Shown piece by piece: positions 44,873-53,837 of a stretch of DNA of 64,000 nucleotides. How positions within the stretch are numbered: the stretch's first letter is position 1; each line of letters begins with the position of its first letter. Position numbers and translations under genes: made by a program. A model generated the notes under the pieces. That model had not been told where the DNA came from and made no database searches. It saw only the letters and a list, made by a program, of their open reading frames with translations. Source of the DNA: Clostridiaceae bacterium (GTDB lineage: Bacteria; Bacillota; Clostridia; Lachnospirales; Lachnospiraceae); contig QXXC01000022.1 in assembly GCA_009911305.1 (NCBI GenBank), forward strand, positions 1 through 64,000. The letters run 5' to 3'.

Positions 44873-46942
44873 TTATTCATCTGCCTGCTGCTTATATGAT
44901 TGCTCAATAATAGCCATTACTTGATCCACGTCAGAGGTATGTTCCATATATAGCTCCACGTCCCCATTTCCCCACCTGCCGAGTCCGGTAATATCTCTGC
45001 AAATTCCATTCGGATCAATCACGTCATCAAACTTCATATTTACAGATATGCGTAGTCTCTGTTTCTGAAAAAAGATATCAACAAAATTAGTATCCAATTT
45101 GTATGCAACATACAGCTTTTTAAATTCCCTCTTTACATTTGGTGAAAGGTTCCGGACTCTGCGATCAAGTACGTCAAATAATGTTTTGGTAAATACATTC
45201 ACATCATATGTATCGATAGAATATCTTTCTGCAGGTTTTTCTTTCACGCGGTACGGAGCAAGTTCCGTATTTGTCATCTCAGGAAATTCCCAGATTTCCT
45301 TTGCTTTGTCTGCAAGTATCTTTGCCCGTTCCTTAATCCGCTGCTCGTTCCATTCCGTAAGTTTTACAAGATACGCATTTAGTCTGAGGGCACTTTCCTT
45401 AAACCCGCCTTCCATATCCATTTTTACCATAAATGGATTATCGCTCATTTCGGAATTATAGGCAGTGAGCGTGAGGTTTCCAATTGTATGAAGATATGTT
45501 TTCTGGACATCCTTCCATGTCGGTCCCAGTTCCTGCTGCCACTCCATGCTGAGCTTCGGGTTCTGTGGCATGATATGCTCGATGGTAAAGTTCTCGATGA
45601 TGATAGGGGCCTTGTTTTTATAGTTTTCCAGATGACTAAGCAGGAAATTTCGCGAACGCATATTGTAAACATCCCTTGAAACAAAAGCCTTTTCAAACTT
45701 ATCATCATCCGGGAATTCCTTATAATCATCGCGCAGCACAAAGAATGCCTTAATCGAATTGACATAGTCGTCTGTCTTTATTTCGTTCCGCAGGGTTGCA
45801 AATGTTTTATTCAGGGAATTGGTCGGAATCTCACAGATGCTCCGTCTAAATACATAGCTGATGCAGAGCCTGATAATCTCACACAGTTCATCAACATGAA
45901 TAAGTCCCTCTTCATAGTCATGATGTACTTTAAGCAAGAACGGATAGGATACTTCCATCCTCAAATCATTGATATCTTCATAAAGAGATTTAAGAGTAGA
46001 ATGACTGCTGCGCCTGAATACCATATCGGTGTAATACGTTGCATAGGTATATATGTCTTTGCATAGCTCCCGTATGGTAGCAAACTCACAGTTCAGGTGG
46101 TATGTCTTAAATTCCTCATACACTCGATCCTGCTTCGGAATGCGCGTTATCTTCATTGTCAGGTAATCCCTGAAGAATCTGTCCATGGCAGAGCCTTGCG
46201 TCTTGTATTCAAACAAAAGCTCCATAGGTCTCCACAGATGATCATATACATAATTCTGCTCGTTTGGCTCAAGTCCCATAAGTACATAGTTCCTTATCAG
46301 GTCTGATTCGGACAGCTCCTTTCCTGTGGAATTCAGGCTTTCAAATATCGCCTGAGCATCATCTATGGTACGATCAAGGGTGATATTTACAATCTGCAGC
46401 TTTCCAATGGATTCATAAACCTGAGCCGGGCTAAGTTCCAAATCTGCTATCTTTCCGGAAAAGAATTTATAGTTGTCAAGGATCCTTGATTGGGTATCTA
46501 CGGCAATCGGCTTCTCTTCGACAAGCCGCATAAGGATATCTCTGTCTGTCTCAGTAAGCAAGAGTTTATAGCGCTCATCGCCATTCTCATATTCATTCTT
46601 AAGTAGCATATTATCGATACGTTTTGAATTGATGGTGTTATCTTCCGGATTCCTGATGGCATAGTCCCTAAGCGCAAGCAGCAAAAGAGTCAGAGTGGTC
46701 ATGCGCTGCTGACCATCAATTATCATATATTTCTGAACACCTGTTGGCATGGCCTGTTCTGCTATATTAACGATAGACCCGACAAAGTGTCCTGCCTTTC
46801 CTTTTTTCTGCATTTCTACGATATCATTCCAAAGACGTTTGCACTGTTCCATATCCCAGCTATAAAAACGCTGATAATTCGGAATGAGAAATTGCTTATT
46901 ACCATTTAAAATTTCGTAGATATTACCTTTTCTTGCATCCAT
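44873..46942 (-). CDS. DUF262/DUF1524/DUF5655 protein, GmrSD-like defence nuclease
   Basis: A 689-residue protein. The N-terminal DUF262 domain (FLIPNYQRFYSWD, IIDGQQRMTTLT) is a ParB-like NTPase. The central DUF1524 HNH nuclease has the IEHIMPQNP motif. A DUF5655 domain at about 610-685 is a known companion of restriction systems. GmrSD relatives destroy modified phage DNA. The start follows GAGGAG. It is the only intact gene in a decayed restriction island whose hsdM and rhuM genes are broken. AT-rich relative to the core. Confidence 0.85.
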   Translation of the reverse strand: MDARKGNIYEILNGNKQFLIPNYQRFYSWDMEQCKRLWNDIVEMQKKGKAGHFVGSIVNIAEQAMPTGVQKYMIIDGQQRMTTLTLLLLALRDYAIRNPEDNTINSKRIDNMLLKNEYENGDERYKLLLTETDRDILMRLVEEKPIAVDTQSRILDNYKFFSGKIADLELSPAQVYESIGKLQIVNITLDRTIDDAQAIFESLNSTGKELSESDLIRNYVLMGLEPNEQNYVYDHLWRPMELLFEYKTQGSAMDRFFRDYLTMKITRIPKQDRVYEEFKTYHLNCEFATIRELCKDIYTYATYYTDMVFRRSSHSTLKSLYEDINDLRMEVSYPFLLKVHHDYEEGLIHVDELCEIIRLCISYVFRRSICEIPTNSLNKTFATLRNEIKTDDYVNSIKAFFVLRDDYKEFPDDDKFEKAFVSRDVYNMRSRNFLLSHLENYKNKAPIIIENFTIEHIMPQNPKLSMEWQQELGPTWKDVQKTYLHTIGNLTLTAYNSEMSDNPFMVKMDMEGGFKESALRLNAYLVKLTEWNEQRIKERAKILADKAKEIWEFPEMTNTELAPYRVKEKPAERYSIDTYDVNVFTKTLFDVLDRRVRNLSPNVKREFKKLYVAYKLDTNFVDIFFQKQRLRISVNMKFDDVIDPNGICRDITGLGRWGNGDVELYMEHTSDVDQVMAIIEQSYKQQADE

Positions 46943-46959
46943 TTTTCAGACTCCTCTGC

Positions 46960-47035
46960 TCACTTGTTCTCTTTCTTTCCATATGGCGCCGGATCCTCAG
47001 CCACCATCATCAAGCCCAGGCTCTCTCTGCCGATG
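46960..47035 (-). pseudogene. C-terminal scrap downstream of hsdM
   Basis: Out of frame with the hsdM remnant, the minus strand encodes YDIGRESLGLMMVAEDPAPY and then GKKENK and a stop. It looks like the end of another restriction-island protein joined by deletion. Family not recognised. Confidence 0.4.
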
Positions 47036-47425
47036 TCATAAGATGCCTTTTAACATCCAGGTGTCTGCATTCGCCTCCTGCCCGTAAACGGAGATGGATC
47101 CGCGATTGCCGGAATGTGCCTGGATGAATTTTGCGCTCTGCACGAACATACCACCGGAACCGCAGCAGCAGTCATATACGCGGCAGTTGTCAAACGGGCG
47201 GAGGATGGAAACGAGCGTCTTAACCACGCTGGACGGCGTATAGAATTCACCGCCGCCGACCCCTTCCTTTTCCGCAAACTGTGCAATACAGTATTCGTAT
47301 GTACGACCAAGGAGGTCTTCGCTCTCTTCGGTGCTGCTCATGTCAATGTTGTTTGTAAAGATGTCCACGACATCGCCCTACACCCGTTTATCGAGATCGG
47401 GGCTGGCGTAGTTCTTCGGAAGGAC
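47036..47425 (-). pseudogene. hsdM: Broken type I methyltransferase subunit
   Basis: The minus strand carries the N-terminal and cofactor-binding part of HsdM: VLPKNYASPDLDKR, LLGRTYEYCIAQFAE, GEFYTPSSVVKTLV and the SAM-binding DCCCGSGGMF. A TAG (47380-47378) interrupts the frame where a Leu is expected, and both ends are lost, the right end running into the rhuM gene. The remainder would be about 500 residues. No hsdR or hsdS is seen. It is non-functional. Confidence 0.75.
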
Positions 47426-47828
47426 ATTTTTTCAATCGTTCATCATCTAGCGCAAAACCTTTTCGCATATACTCTTTCAGTATATTAGTCGCCCAAATTC
47501 TGAACTGCGTGCCGCGTTTGGATTTCACACGATAGCCCACAGAAATAATGACATCCAAATTATAATAGTCAACTTGGTAGGTTTTCCCATCCGCCGCAGT
47601 TGTTGCAAAATTTGCAACAACTGATTCTCTCACCAGTTCACCCTCAGAAAAGACATTTTTTATATGCCTTGAAATCGTTGATTTATCTCTTTGGAATAAT
47701 TCAGCCATCTGGTCAATGGACAACCATACGGTATCTTCGTCAAAAGTCGTTTCAATTTTTGTCAAACCATCTTGTGTTGTATAAATAATGATATTAGATT
47801 TCTGCTCGTTTTCTTCTCGTCTATTCAC
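47388..47828 (-). pseudogene. RhuM family protein, C-terminally replaced
   Basis: The 146-residue frame starts with GTG after AGAGGTG. It has the RhuM/virulence-protein N-terminal region: TVWLSIDQMAELFQRDKSTI, SRHIKNVFSEGEL, NLDVIISVGYRVKSKRGTQF and IWATNILKEYMRKGFALDDE. After DDERLKK the frame leaves the family and reads the hsdM sequence out of frame. RhuM genes are often found inside type I restriction loci. A truncated protein might still be made, but its C-terminal half is missing. Confidence 0.65.
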
Positions 47829-48010
47829 TCATACACCTCTTTTCTAAATTGTGCAACATTCGTTGCACTTTTCTCATCCAACTGTTTCTCTGTATCTTTC
47901 ATACTCTAATGCTCATAAAATTACCAACATCAAAGATTCTACTCTTCCCTCACAAATTGAATCGTCCAGCAACCATGGCGGTGTTAATGCTGTCACTGAA
48001 TTTAAAAGAA
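47829..48010. other. Non-coding spacer
   Basis: Between rhuM and the IS630 remnant there is AT-rich sequence with no convincing gene or IS end. Confidence 0.4.
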
Positions 48011-48605
48011 GCATAAATTCAGATAATGCAAGGCGCAAGGTTGACGGGCGCGTGCAAGCCCGGCTTATTGAGCTTGCCTGCGGGCCAGTTCCGGAAGGCC
48101 GCTCCCGTTGGACGATCCGCCTGCTTGAGGAGGAAGCCAAAGTCATTCTGGAAACACCTGTGAGCAGGGAAGCAATCCGGAATGCATTAAAAAAACAAAC
48201 TTCGGCCTCACAAAAATGACTACTGGTGCATCCCGGCAAAAGAAGATCCGGAATTCATAGCCTGTATGGAGGATATCCTTGATGTATATGAGCTTCCTTA
48301 TGACCCAAAGCGTCCGGTTGTCTGCATGGATGAAAAGCCTTACCAGCTTCTGGGTGAGACCAGAGAGCCTCTGCCGGTGGTTCCCGGGAGCGGCCGCAAA
48401 ACGGATTCCGAATACATCCGAAATGGAACCGTCAGCATATTTGCTTTTGTGGAGCCACTTGGCGGGACGCACCATGTAAGCGTGCGGGAGCGCCGTACAG
48501 CCGTCGGCTGGGCGGAGGAGATCAAATATCTCGTGGATGTCATGTATCCGGATGCTGAGAAAATCATCCTTGTAATGGACAACCTCAATATAGGACAGGT
48601 GATGC
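48011..48605 (+). pseudogene. IS630 family transposase, frameshifted and truncated
   Basis: Translation gives a characteristic IS630 core. DGRVQARLIELACGPVPEGR and SRWTIRLLEEEAKVIL are in one frame up to about 48195. After a frameshift in the A-run there come KRPVVCMDEKPYQLLGETRE, then FAFVEPLGGTHHVSV and AEKIILVMDNLN in another. The N-terminal HTH and the C-terminal third, with the last catalytic Glu, are missing. It breaks off after MDNLN, immediately before the serine recombinase region. Confidence 0.8.
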
Positions 48606-48725
48606 CAGAATAAAGCTTAAGTCTCTATACCCCAATTTTACTATCGCCTCTTAAAAGGCGGTAGTAAGGTTAAATATCAGCATGTCAGCACACCAGTCTT
48701 GAATTTGTTAAATCTTTTGCCATGC
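48590..48725. other. Candidate end of the integrative element
   Basis: The IS630 reading frame is lost at about 48595 and the serine recombinase gene ends at 48726, so the element boundary should lie in this stretch. A dyad (CGCCTcttaaAAGGCG) is visible near 48640. No second copy of the end is in the window, so the core site cannot be fixed. Confidence 0.4.
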
Positions 48726-50462
48726 TTAATCTCCTGTCAAATCAAGTTCATCCATATGCGGCTCCATATCAATATGTTTATCAGATTTAAGCTTGGAAAG
48801 CAAACACACAACTTCAACATGTTCACCATTGTCCAAACCTATACTTAAATCATTTTCAATAATCGGCAGCTTAAACCGAATTGATTTAAGCCACTGACCA
48901 TTGGGTTTGCGTTCCTCATAAATCTGTATTTCAGCAATCAACGCTTCGATAAGCTGTCGCCGTTCCACGTCGTTCATAGCGAAATACAATTTGTCAAAAT
49001 AAATCAATACCTTGTAAATATTATCCCCTGTGATTTTCTCGGCTTCGATGGATGTCTTTTTCGCCCTTGCATCCATCAACTGCGATTCCAGTTCTTCTAT
49101 TTTATCATACATCCGATAAAGCCTGTCATCAAGGTCTGCCTTTCTTCTAATATAATGTCTGTCATCGGGATTGAGGTTATCAATTTCCTCAATCAGCTTC
49201 GATTTGATGGCATAATCTTGACGGAGCTGTTTTTCATAATTGGTTATCTCTTGGTCTATGGCGGTCGTATCAACTTTCATGTTGATTTTTTCCTGCATCA
49301 TTGCCGCAAAATGGGGATTGCTGACCAGCTTTACTATCACTTCGGCTACGGCATCGTCGAGAAGTTCTTCCCTTATCTGCTTTCTGTAATTGCATTTATG
49401 CCCCCGCTGCATACCACGGTGTTTACACCCATAATAGAAGAAATCCTTGTATTTCGTTCCGTCCTTTTTGTATTTGATGCTCTTGTTCCCATACATCCCC
49501 GCTCCGCATATGGGACACTTCACAATCCCAGAAAGCAGATGCGTCCGCTCGTTTTTCCCCTTATTGACGTGTTCATACTTCTTCGCCTGTGCAATCAGTT
49601 TTGCCTGCGCCGCATTCCAGACATCTTCTGGGATAATCGCTTCATGCAGTCCGTCTACCAAAAGAAAGTTTTCCTGCTCCACGAGATGGTATTCATTCCG
49701 TGTCCCGTGGACTTTCTCTGTTTTCCTGCGTCCATAAGCAATTTTACCGCAATAGACTGGATTTTTCAATATCAGTCGGACTAAGTGAGCATCAAAAAGA
49801 GGGTTCTTCCCATTCTGACGCTGTATCTTGCGGATACCGTGGTTTTCCAGATATTTTGAAATCCCGTTTGAGCCAATATCCGTATTCACATACTGGTCAT
49901 AGATGGTTCGGATTGCAACCGCTTCTTCCTCGTTAATTTCCAACTTGCCATTTACAAGTTGGTAGCCATAGGGGGCAAATCCGCCATTCCATTTTCCCTC
50001 TCTGGCTTTCTGGATTCTGCCTTCCATTGTCTGGACACGGATATTCTCACGTTCAATTTCAGCTACCGCCGACAAAACGGAAATCATCAGCTTGCCCGCA
50101 TCTTTGGATGAGTCAATCCCATCCTCCACGCAGATTAGGTTCACGCCGAAATCTTGCATGACCTGTAAAGTGGAAAGGACGTCTGCCGCATTTCTCCCAA
50201 AACGGGATAACTTGAATACCAAGACATACGAAATATTATCTTTTCCTGACTTCACATCCTCCATCATCTGTCTGAATTGCATCCGCCCCTCAATGGATTT
50301 ACCCGATTTCCCTGCATCCTCATACTCGCCGACAATTTCATAGTCATTGAAATCTGCATACGCTTTCATCCTCGACCTCTGTGCGTCCAGTGAATAACCG
50401 TCAATCTGCATGGCAGTGGAAACCCTCTTATAAGTGTAAACCTTAATTCTTTCTTTGTTCAT
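48726..50462 (-). CDS. Large serine recombinase of an integrative element
   Basis: The 578-residue enzyme has an N-terminal resolvase domain with the catalytic Ser (YKRVSTAMQ, about residue 15) and the Arg-rich VFKLSRFGRN. A recombinase domain follows, then a zinc ribbon with CPICGAGM and a C-x-x-C-like second pair (KHRG, HKC), and a long coiled coil that governs directionality. It inserts and excises a mobile element at short core sites. ATG 50462 after AAAGGAG is chosen. It sits at one end of the AT-rich cargo region, with its 3' end facing the chromosomal junction. Confidence 0.92.
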   Translation of the reverse strand: MNKERIKVYTYKRVSTAMQIDGYSLDAQRSRMKAYADFNDYEIVGEYEDAGKSGKSIEGRMQFRQMMEDVKSGKDNISYVLVFKLSRFGRNAADVLSTLQVMQDFGVNLICVEDGIDSSKDAGKLMISVLSAVAEIERENIRVQTMEGRIQKAREGKWNGGFAPYGYQLVNGKLEINEEEAVAIRTIYDQYVNTDIGSNGISKYLENHGIRKIQRQNGKNPLFDAHLVRLILKNPVYCGKIAYGRRKTEKVHGTRNEYHLVEQENFLLVDGLHEAIIPEDVWNAAQAKLIAQAKKYEHVNKGKNERTHLLSGIVKCPICGAGMYGNKSIKYKKDGTKYKDFFYYGCKHRGMQRGHKCNYRKQIREELLDDAVAEVIVKLVSNPHFAAMMQEKINMKVDTTAIDQEITNYEKQLRQDYAIKSKLIEEIDNLNPDDRHYIRRKADLDDRLYRMYDKIEELESQLMDARAKKTSIEAEKITGDNIYKVLIYFDKLYFAMNDVERRQLIEALIAEIQIYEERKPNGQWLKSIRFKLPIIENDLSIGLDNGEHVEVVCLLSKLKSDKHIDMEPHMDELDLTGD

Positions 50463-50524
50463 AATAACAGCAACTCCTTTTTTAACCAAACCCGTGGTAT
50501 TTATTTTCTGCACTTAAAATTGTA

Positions 50525-50698
50525 TCAGCGATTCTCTGAAACAACAAATGTGCGATTTTGGTGAATATTAGAGTCGCTGTTATATTCTTTGTTATGACTG
50601 GCATCGGGCATACCGTCTATGCCCAATTCGGAAGCGTATTTCGCTATCAGATTTGCCAGCAGGTCAGCCAAACCATTCCACTCATCATCAATGAGCAT
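50525..50698 (-). CDS. Small conserved element protein
   Basis: The 57-residue product reads LIDDEWNGLADLLANLIAKY and is helical and acidic. Proteins of this type recur in Lachnospiraceae mobile elements beside serine recombinases. There is no known function. AAGGAGG overlaps the end of the mazF gene, showing an operon. Because it follows the toxin gene it might encode a partner, but nothing shows it. Confidence 0.55.
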   Translation of the reverse strand: MLIDDEWNGLADLLANLIAKYASELGIDGMPDASHNKEYNSDSNIHQNRTFVVSENR

Positions 50699-50714
50699 AT
50701 TCCGATACACCTCC

Positions 50715-51071
50715 TTATTTCTTTGTCATAGCAAGGCTAATGGCAAGAGCCTTGTCAACCCTTGCCATTATATTATCGGGCATTGTACCCATATGGTTTT
50801 TAAGCCTTTGTTTATCAATCGTCCGTATCTGTTCAAGCAGGATAATAGAATCCCTGTCAAGCCCCTCAACATCTTTTACCTCGGTATGTGTCGGCAGTTT
50901 CGCCTTTGTCTGTGTTTTGCCTGTGATTGCAGCAATAATGACTGTCGGACTGTGGCTGTTGCCTATATCATTGGAAATGATAAGTACGGGTCTTATTCCG
51001 CCCTGTTCTGAACCGACAACGGGATTAAGCTCTGCGTAGAAAACGTCACCACGCTTAATAGTTCTGTCCAT
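50715..51071 (-). CDS. PemK/MazF family endoribonuclease toxin
   Basis: The 118-residue protein has the typical MazF core: [44 protein letters not shown] and [13 protein letters not shown]. Family members cut mRNA at short sites. No antitoxin gene with an AbrB or RHH domain precedes it; the only close partner is the 57-residue gene downstream. The start follows AGGAGG. It could stabilise the mobile element. Length is normal for the family. Confidence 0.85.
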   Translation of the reverse strand: MDRTIKRGDVFYAELNPVVGSEQGGIRPVLIISNDIGNSHSPTVIIAAITGKTQTKAKLPTHTEVKDVEGLDRDSIILLEQIRTIDKQRLKNHMGTMPDNIMARVDKALAISLAMTKK

Positions 51072-51588
51072 AGTGTCTGACCTCCTATTTTGATTTAGGC
51101 AGGAATACCCTGCCTATGTAACAGCCAGACGCAAGGAAGCATTTAAGGTTGGGAGAATATAAAACAAACTCTGTTCCATTGACCGCCCTGCATCTGGCTT
51201 TATGATAAAAGGCATTTTCTATTTGTCCCCGACACCCCGAAAATGCTAATGCGTTACAACACAAGGGAAATCACCAAACGGTCAGCAGCGAACTGACGCC
51301 ACGGGAGTTGCACCCCAACTGTCGGTCTGACAGAGCCGCCCCCATTGCCTGCGGCGGACTGGTTACCGCTCGGACTGTGGCTGGACGGGAGTATCATTGT
51401 CCTCTTTGTGTGTCATGGCGGAATCGGGAGCTACCCGATATTTTCAGTCGGTATTTTCCGCTTGTCGTCTTTCGGCGGGTTATGGCGCACCGCTGCACAC
51501 GCTTATGCTTATTACAGCCACAAAGAGAATGTATTTGGTGAATGGGTATTCGGTTGTCAAAGAGCCGTCCCGTTCCTGCCATAAAGCG
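51072..51588. other. Non-coding region of the mobile element
   Basis: About 500 bp carry no convincing gene. A small stem at 51096-51116 (TAGGCAGG and CCTGCCTA) lies just before mazF in transcription order. The remainder shows scattered short dyads and may hold regulatory or transfer-related sequence. Confidence 0.4.
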
Positions 51589-51624
51589 AAACAGGTGAAA
51601 GGGCTTAAGCCCCTTCACCTGTTT
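51589..51624. terminator. Strong terminator after the sigma-like gene
   Basis: AAACAGGTGAAaGGGC pairs with GCCCcTTCACCTGTTT around a TTAA loop. It terminates the minus-strand sigma-like gene. Confidence 0.8.
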
Positions 51625-51658
51625 GCTCACTCACCAAAGGCTGCGTGTAGTGTAAATT

Positions 51659-52135
51659 TTAAAAAATCTTAAAAATCTTTTTCAGCTTTTCAACCGCAAT
51701 ATCCACGCTGAATTTAACCGCCCTTTTCGTACAGCCCTCCAGCTTCGCAATCTGCTCATAGGTCAGCTCCCCGAAGAAATACAGCTTCAGCCTGCGCCGC
51801 TGCACTTCGGGAAGTTCGGAAACCGCCCTATGTAGCTGCTCGTATTCAATACTCTCTGAAACAATATCCTCAATCCGTTCTGCCTTATAAAATGCTCTGT
51901 CATTCAGCGTTTCTTCGGTCAGCTCGGAGTGTTCAATATGCCTGCTCACCCTGTTCAGATGGGATATATCCTCAAGCTCAAATCTGTCAAATGTCTGGTA
52001 CAGCATTTCGTCAATCTCAATATTCTGCTGCTTTCCACGCCCGTCCTTAAAAGAGAGGTAATAATGCCCCTCTGTTATCGTCAAAGTGTACGGATTATAC
52101 TTGTCCTTTTTTCGGTTTGGATGCTTTTCAAGCAT
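51659..52135 (-). CDS. Sigma-70 region 4-like factor of the mobile element
   Basis: The 158-residue protein has a C-terminal sigma-70 region 4 with LPEVQRRRLKLYFFGELTYE and QIAKLEGCTKRAVKFSVDIA, and a Lys-rich end. The N-terminus (KYNPYTLTITEGHYYLSFKD) occurs in proteins encoded by Tn916-type elements. It probably directs polymerase to element genes. ATG 52135 with GGAGG 8 nt before. A terminator follows. No region 2 is apparent, so it is a partial sigma-like regulator. Confidence 0.8.
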   Translation of the reverse strand: MLEKHPNRKKDKYNPYTLTITEGHYYLSFKDGRGKQQNIEIDEMLYQTFDRFELEDISHLNRVSRHIEHSELTEETLNDRAFYKAERIEDIVSESIEYEQLHRAVSELPEVQRRRLKLYFFGELTYEQIAKLEGCTKRAVKFSVDIAVEKLKKIFKIF

Positions 52136-52560
52136 TGTAATTTCCTCCAATCAATCTGAATTTTTTTGAAAATCCAGATTGACGGGCGGAGAACGGCATC
52201 CCACGTCAAAAACAGCCCTGCGGCGTGTTCTAACAAAAAACGACAAAAGAAAAACCGCAAAGGCTGTCACGCCCTCACGGTTTATAGATATTTTGGTTCT
52301 TATATGTAGAGATTTGACTTCTACTTCTTGGGTAGAAAGCCCCCTTGCACTGACAAGGATTTTTTTAACAGGCTGTCCACCCATCCCCGATATGATATAT
52401 GTAAATGGAAATTGCTATTTGCAGGCAATAAAAATCCCTCCAAACTTGAAACAGGTTTGGAGAGTGCTTGTTAAGTCTTTCGGGCATAGCAATACCGCCC
52501 ACCAAATCGCCGTTTTTTTTATTTGGTGGACGTGCCTGCTTTTCGTTATGTAAAAAGAAA
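52136..52560. other. Intergenic region with hairpins
   Basis: No gene is supported here. Two clear stems are seen: CTCCAAAC with GTTTGGAG (52438-52462) and CCACCAAAT with ATTTGGTGG (52499-52529). Confidence 0.5.
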
Positions 52561-52561
52561 T

Positions 52562-52596
52562 GCCGACAAACTGTGATTGCTCACACGTTCATCGGC
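52562..52596 (-). repeat. KTR-module hairpin 1
   Basis: GCCGATGAACGTGTGAG and CACAGTTTGTCGGC form a stem just past the first KTR gene. Near-identical hairpins follow the other two KTR genes. Confidence 0.65.
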
Positions 52597-52603
52597 TCTG
52601 CAT

Positions 52604-52780
52604 CTATGTGTCTGGCTCTGTGATGATTGTTACTCGTAAATTCTTTGCTTTAATCAATGTTTCCTGCCTGCATTTCGGGCAGTAGAGAGGATAGTTTATC
52701 AGAACAGTATCCTCTCTGACCTTGTTACGGGTTTTGCTTCCGCAGAGAGGGCAAAATATCCATTCAATGCTTTTTGACAA
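52604..52780 (-). CDS. Cysteine-rich KTR protein, copy 1
   Basis: This 58-residue zinc-ribbon-like protein has two C-x-x-C pairs (FCPLCGSKTR and YCPKCRQE), the arrangement of the Cys_rich_KTR family that recurs downstream of cargo genes on Tn916-like elements. Function unknown. It begins with TTG 52780 after GAGAGG and overlaps the C45 peptidase gene by 17 nt, so the two are coupled. Its coding sequence is TAG-terminated and shorter than copies 2 and 3. It was not recorded as an ORF because it is short and TTG-started. Confidence 0.7.
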   Translation of the reverse strand: MSKSIEWIFCPLCGSKTRNKVREDTVLINYPLYCPKCRQETLIKAKNLRVTIITEPDT

Positions 52781-53834
52781 CTGCCTGCCCTCTCATTTTT
52801 AAGTCATGCAGTCGGTTGTCCATCCTGAATTTCTTTTTTCTTGGGTCGCCCTCCGCACGGTAAACAGTTAAGCTTTCTAAGTCAAATACGGAACTCCAGA
52901 CCGTTTCAAAATCTGGCTCGTTGTCATACTGGCACATAAAGCCGTAATCGCCCTTTAAAAGCTGCTTGGTGGTTTCAATATAATCCTCTTTTATCCGTCC
53001 CGAAGCAAAACTGTCCATGACAACTTTATACCGTTTATGGGAATCATAATCATCCCCATTTGCATCATCATATGGTTTCATTTCATCGGATGTAAAACTG
53101 TTGACGATACAAATGATTCTTCCATTCTCAAAACTTTCTGCATCTCGGATTTTTTTCATGGATGGCGTACATTCAACCACTTTCATATCACCGCTTTTAT
53201 CTGCAAGCAAAATATTACAGTTAGAAGCGATTGGAAGTTCCATTAACAAGGAAACTGCCTGCACCGTATTATCTGCTTTTTCAAGCAGATACCGCACGAT
53301 GAAACAGGAATTAAATCCCGCCTGTATCTTATCAAGGCTGGTCATTACAAAAGTCATTGCAGCCGCAAGTCCATGTTCATTTATTCCCTCCTCCCCGTTA
53401 ATAAAAGAGGATGTCGTAATATTAAATCTATTTCCGTTCTTCGGAGCATAGATTTCACTTTTGCTCCCCTCCCGCAAATAAGGCGGCAAATCATTGTTTC
53501 TGCCATATAGGATTCTTCCGCCCTTTACATAAGCGAAAGCCGTACATCCCCGAACTTCAATGGGAATATTATTTTCCAAGTTATACATACAGCATCCCAT
53601 GCATAGCATCCAAGAAGCAAAACGCAGATAATCCGCACCTATGGCGTCGCTCACCCCTCTGATTTCCTCGCATACCTCTGGGAAATATTTTCTTAATGCC
53701 GCTTCGCTCCGTTTCCCATGTGCCAGTTGAAATTCATCCAAATGGAGAGGGAAAGAAACTTGACATTTTTTGAATATCTTTCCACGCTTCACGCCCATTT
53801 CATAATGGTCGCCCTTTAACCTTAAATGATACAC
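52764..53834 (-). CDS. C45 family acyltransferase/peptidase-like protein
   Basis: A 356-residue protein of the acyl-CoA:6-aminopenicillanic acid acyltransferase (C45, Ntn hydrolase) family. Members self-cleave before a Cys that becomes the N-terminal nucleophile; the candidate is RGCTAFAY (Cys at about residue 96). GRNNDLPPYL and NEHGLAAAMTFV are conserved core segments. Family enzymes act on amide bonds, for example acyl-amino compounds. It is the last gene before KTR copy 1, with an AraC-GyrI regulator directly upstream on the same strand. Confidence 0.82.
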   Translation of the reverse strand: MYHLRLKGDHYEMGVKRGKIFKKCQVSFPLHLDEFQLAHGKRSEAALRKYFPEVCEEIRGVSDAIGADYLRFASWMLCMGCCMYNLENNIPIEVRGCTAFAYVKGGRILYGRNNDLPPYLREGSKSEIYAPKNGNRFNITTSSFINGEEGINEHGLAAAMTFVMTSLDKIQAGFNSCFIVRYLLEKADNTVQAVSLLMELPIASNCNILLADKSGDMKVVECTPSMKKIRDAESFENGRIICIVNSFTSDEMKPYDDANGDDYDSHKRYKVVMDSFASGRIKEDYIETTKQLLKGDYGFMCQYDNEPDFETVWSSVFDLESLTVYRAEGDPRKKKFRMDNRLHDLKMRGQAVVKKH

Positions 53835-53837
53835 CGT

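Noticed and set aside
47851-48219. A separate 122-residue gene
   Set aside because: It is the first frame of the broken IS630 transposase with an unrelated leading part.
51308-51672. Small open frames before the sigma-like gene
   Set aside because: No family, poor ribosome binding sites, and overlap with a strong terminator.
52151-52553. Open frames on both strands between the sigma-like gene and KTR-1
   Set aside because: Compositionally random, overlapping one another, and running through hairpins.
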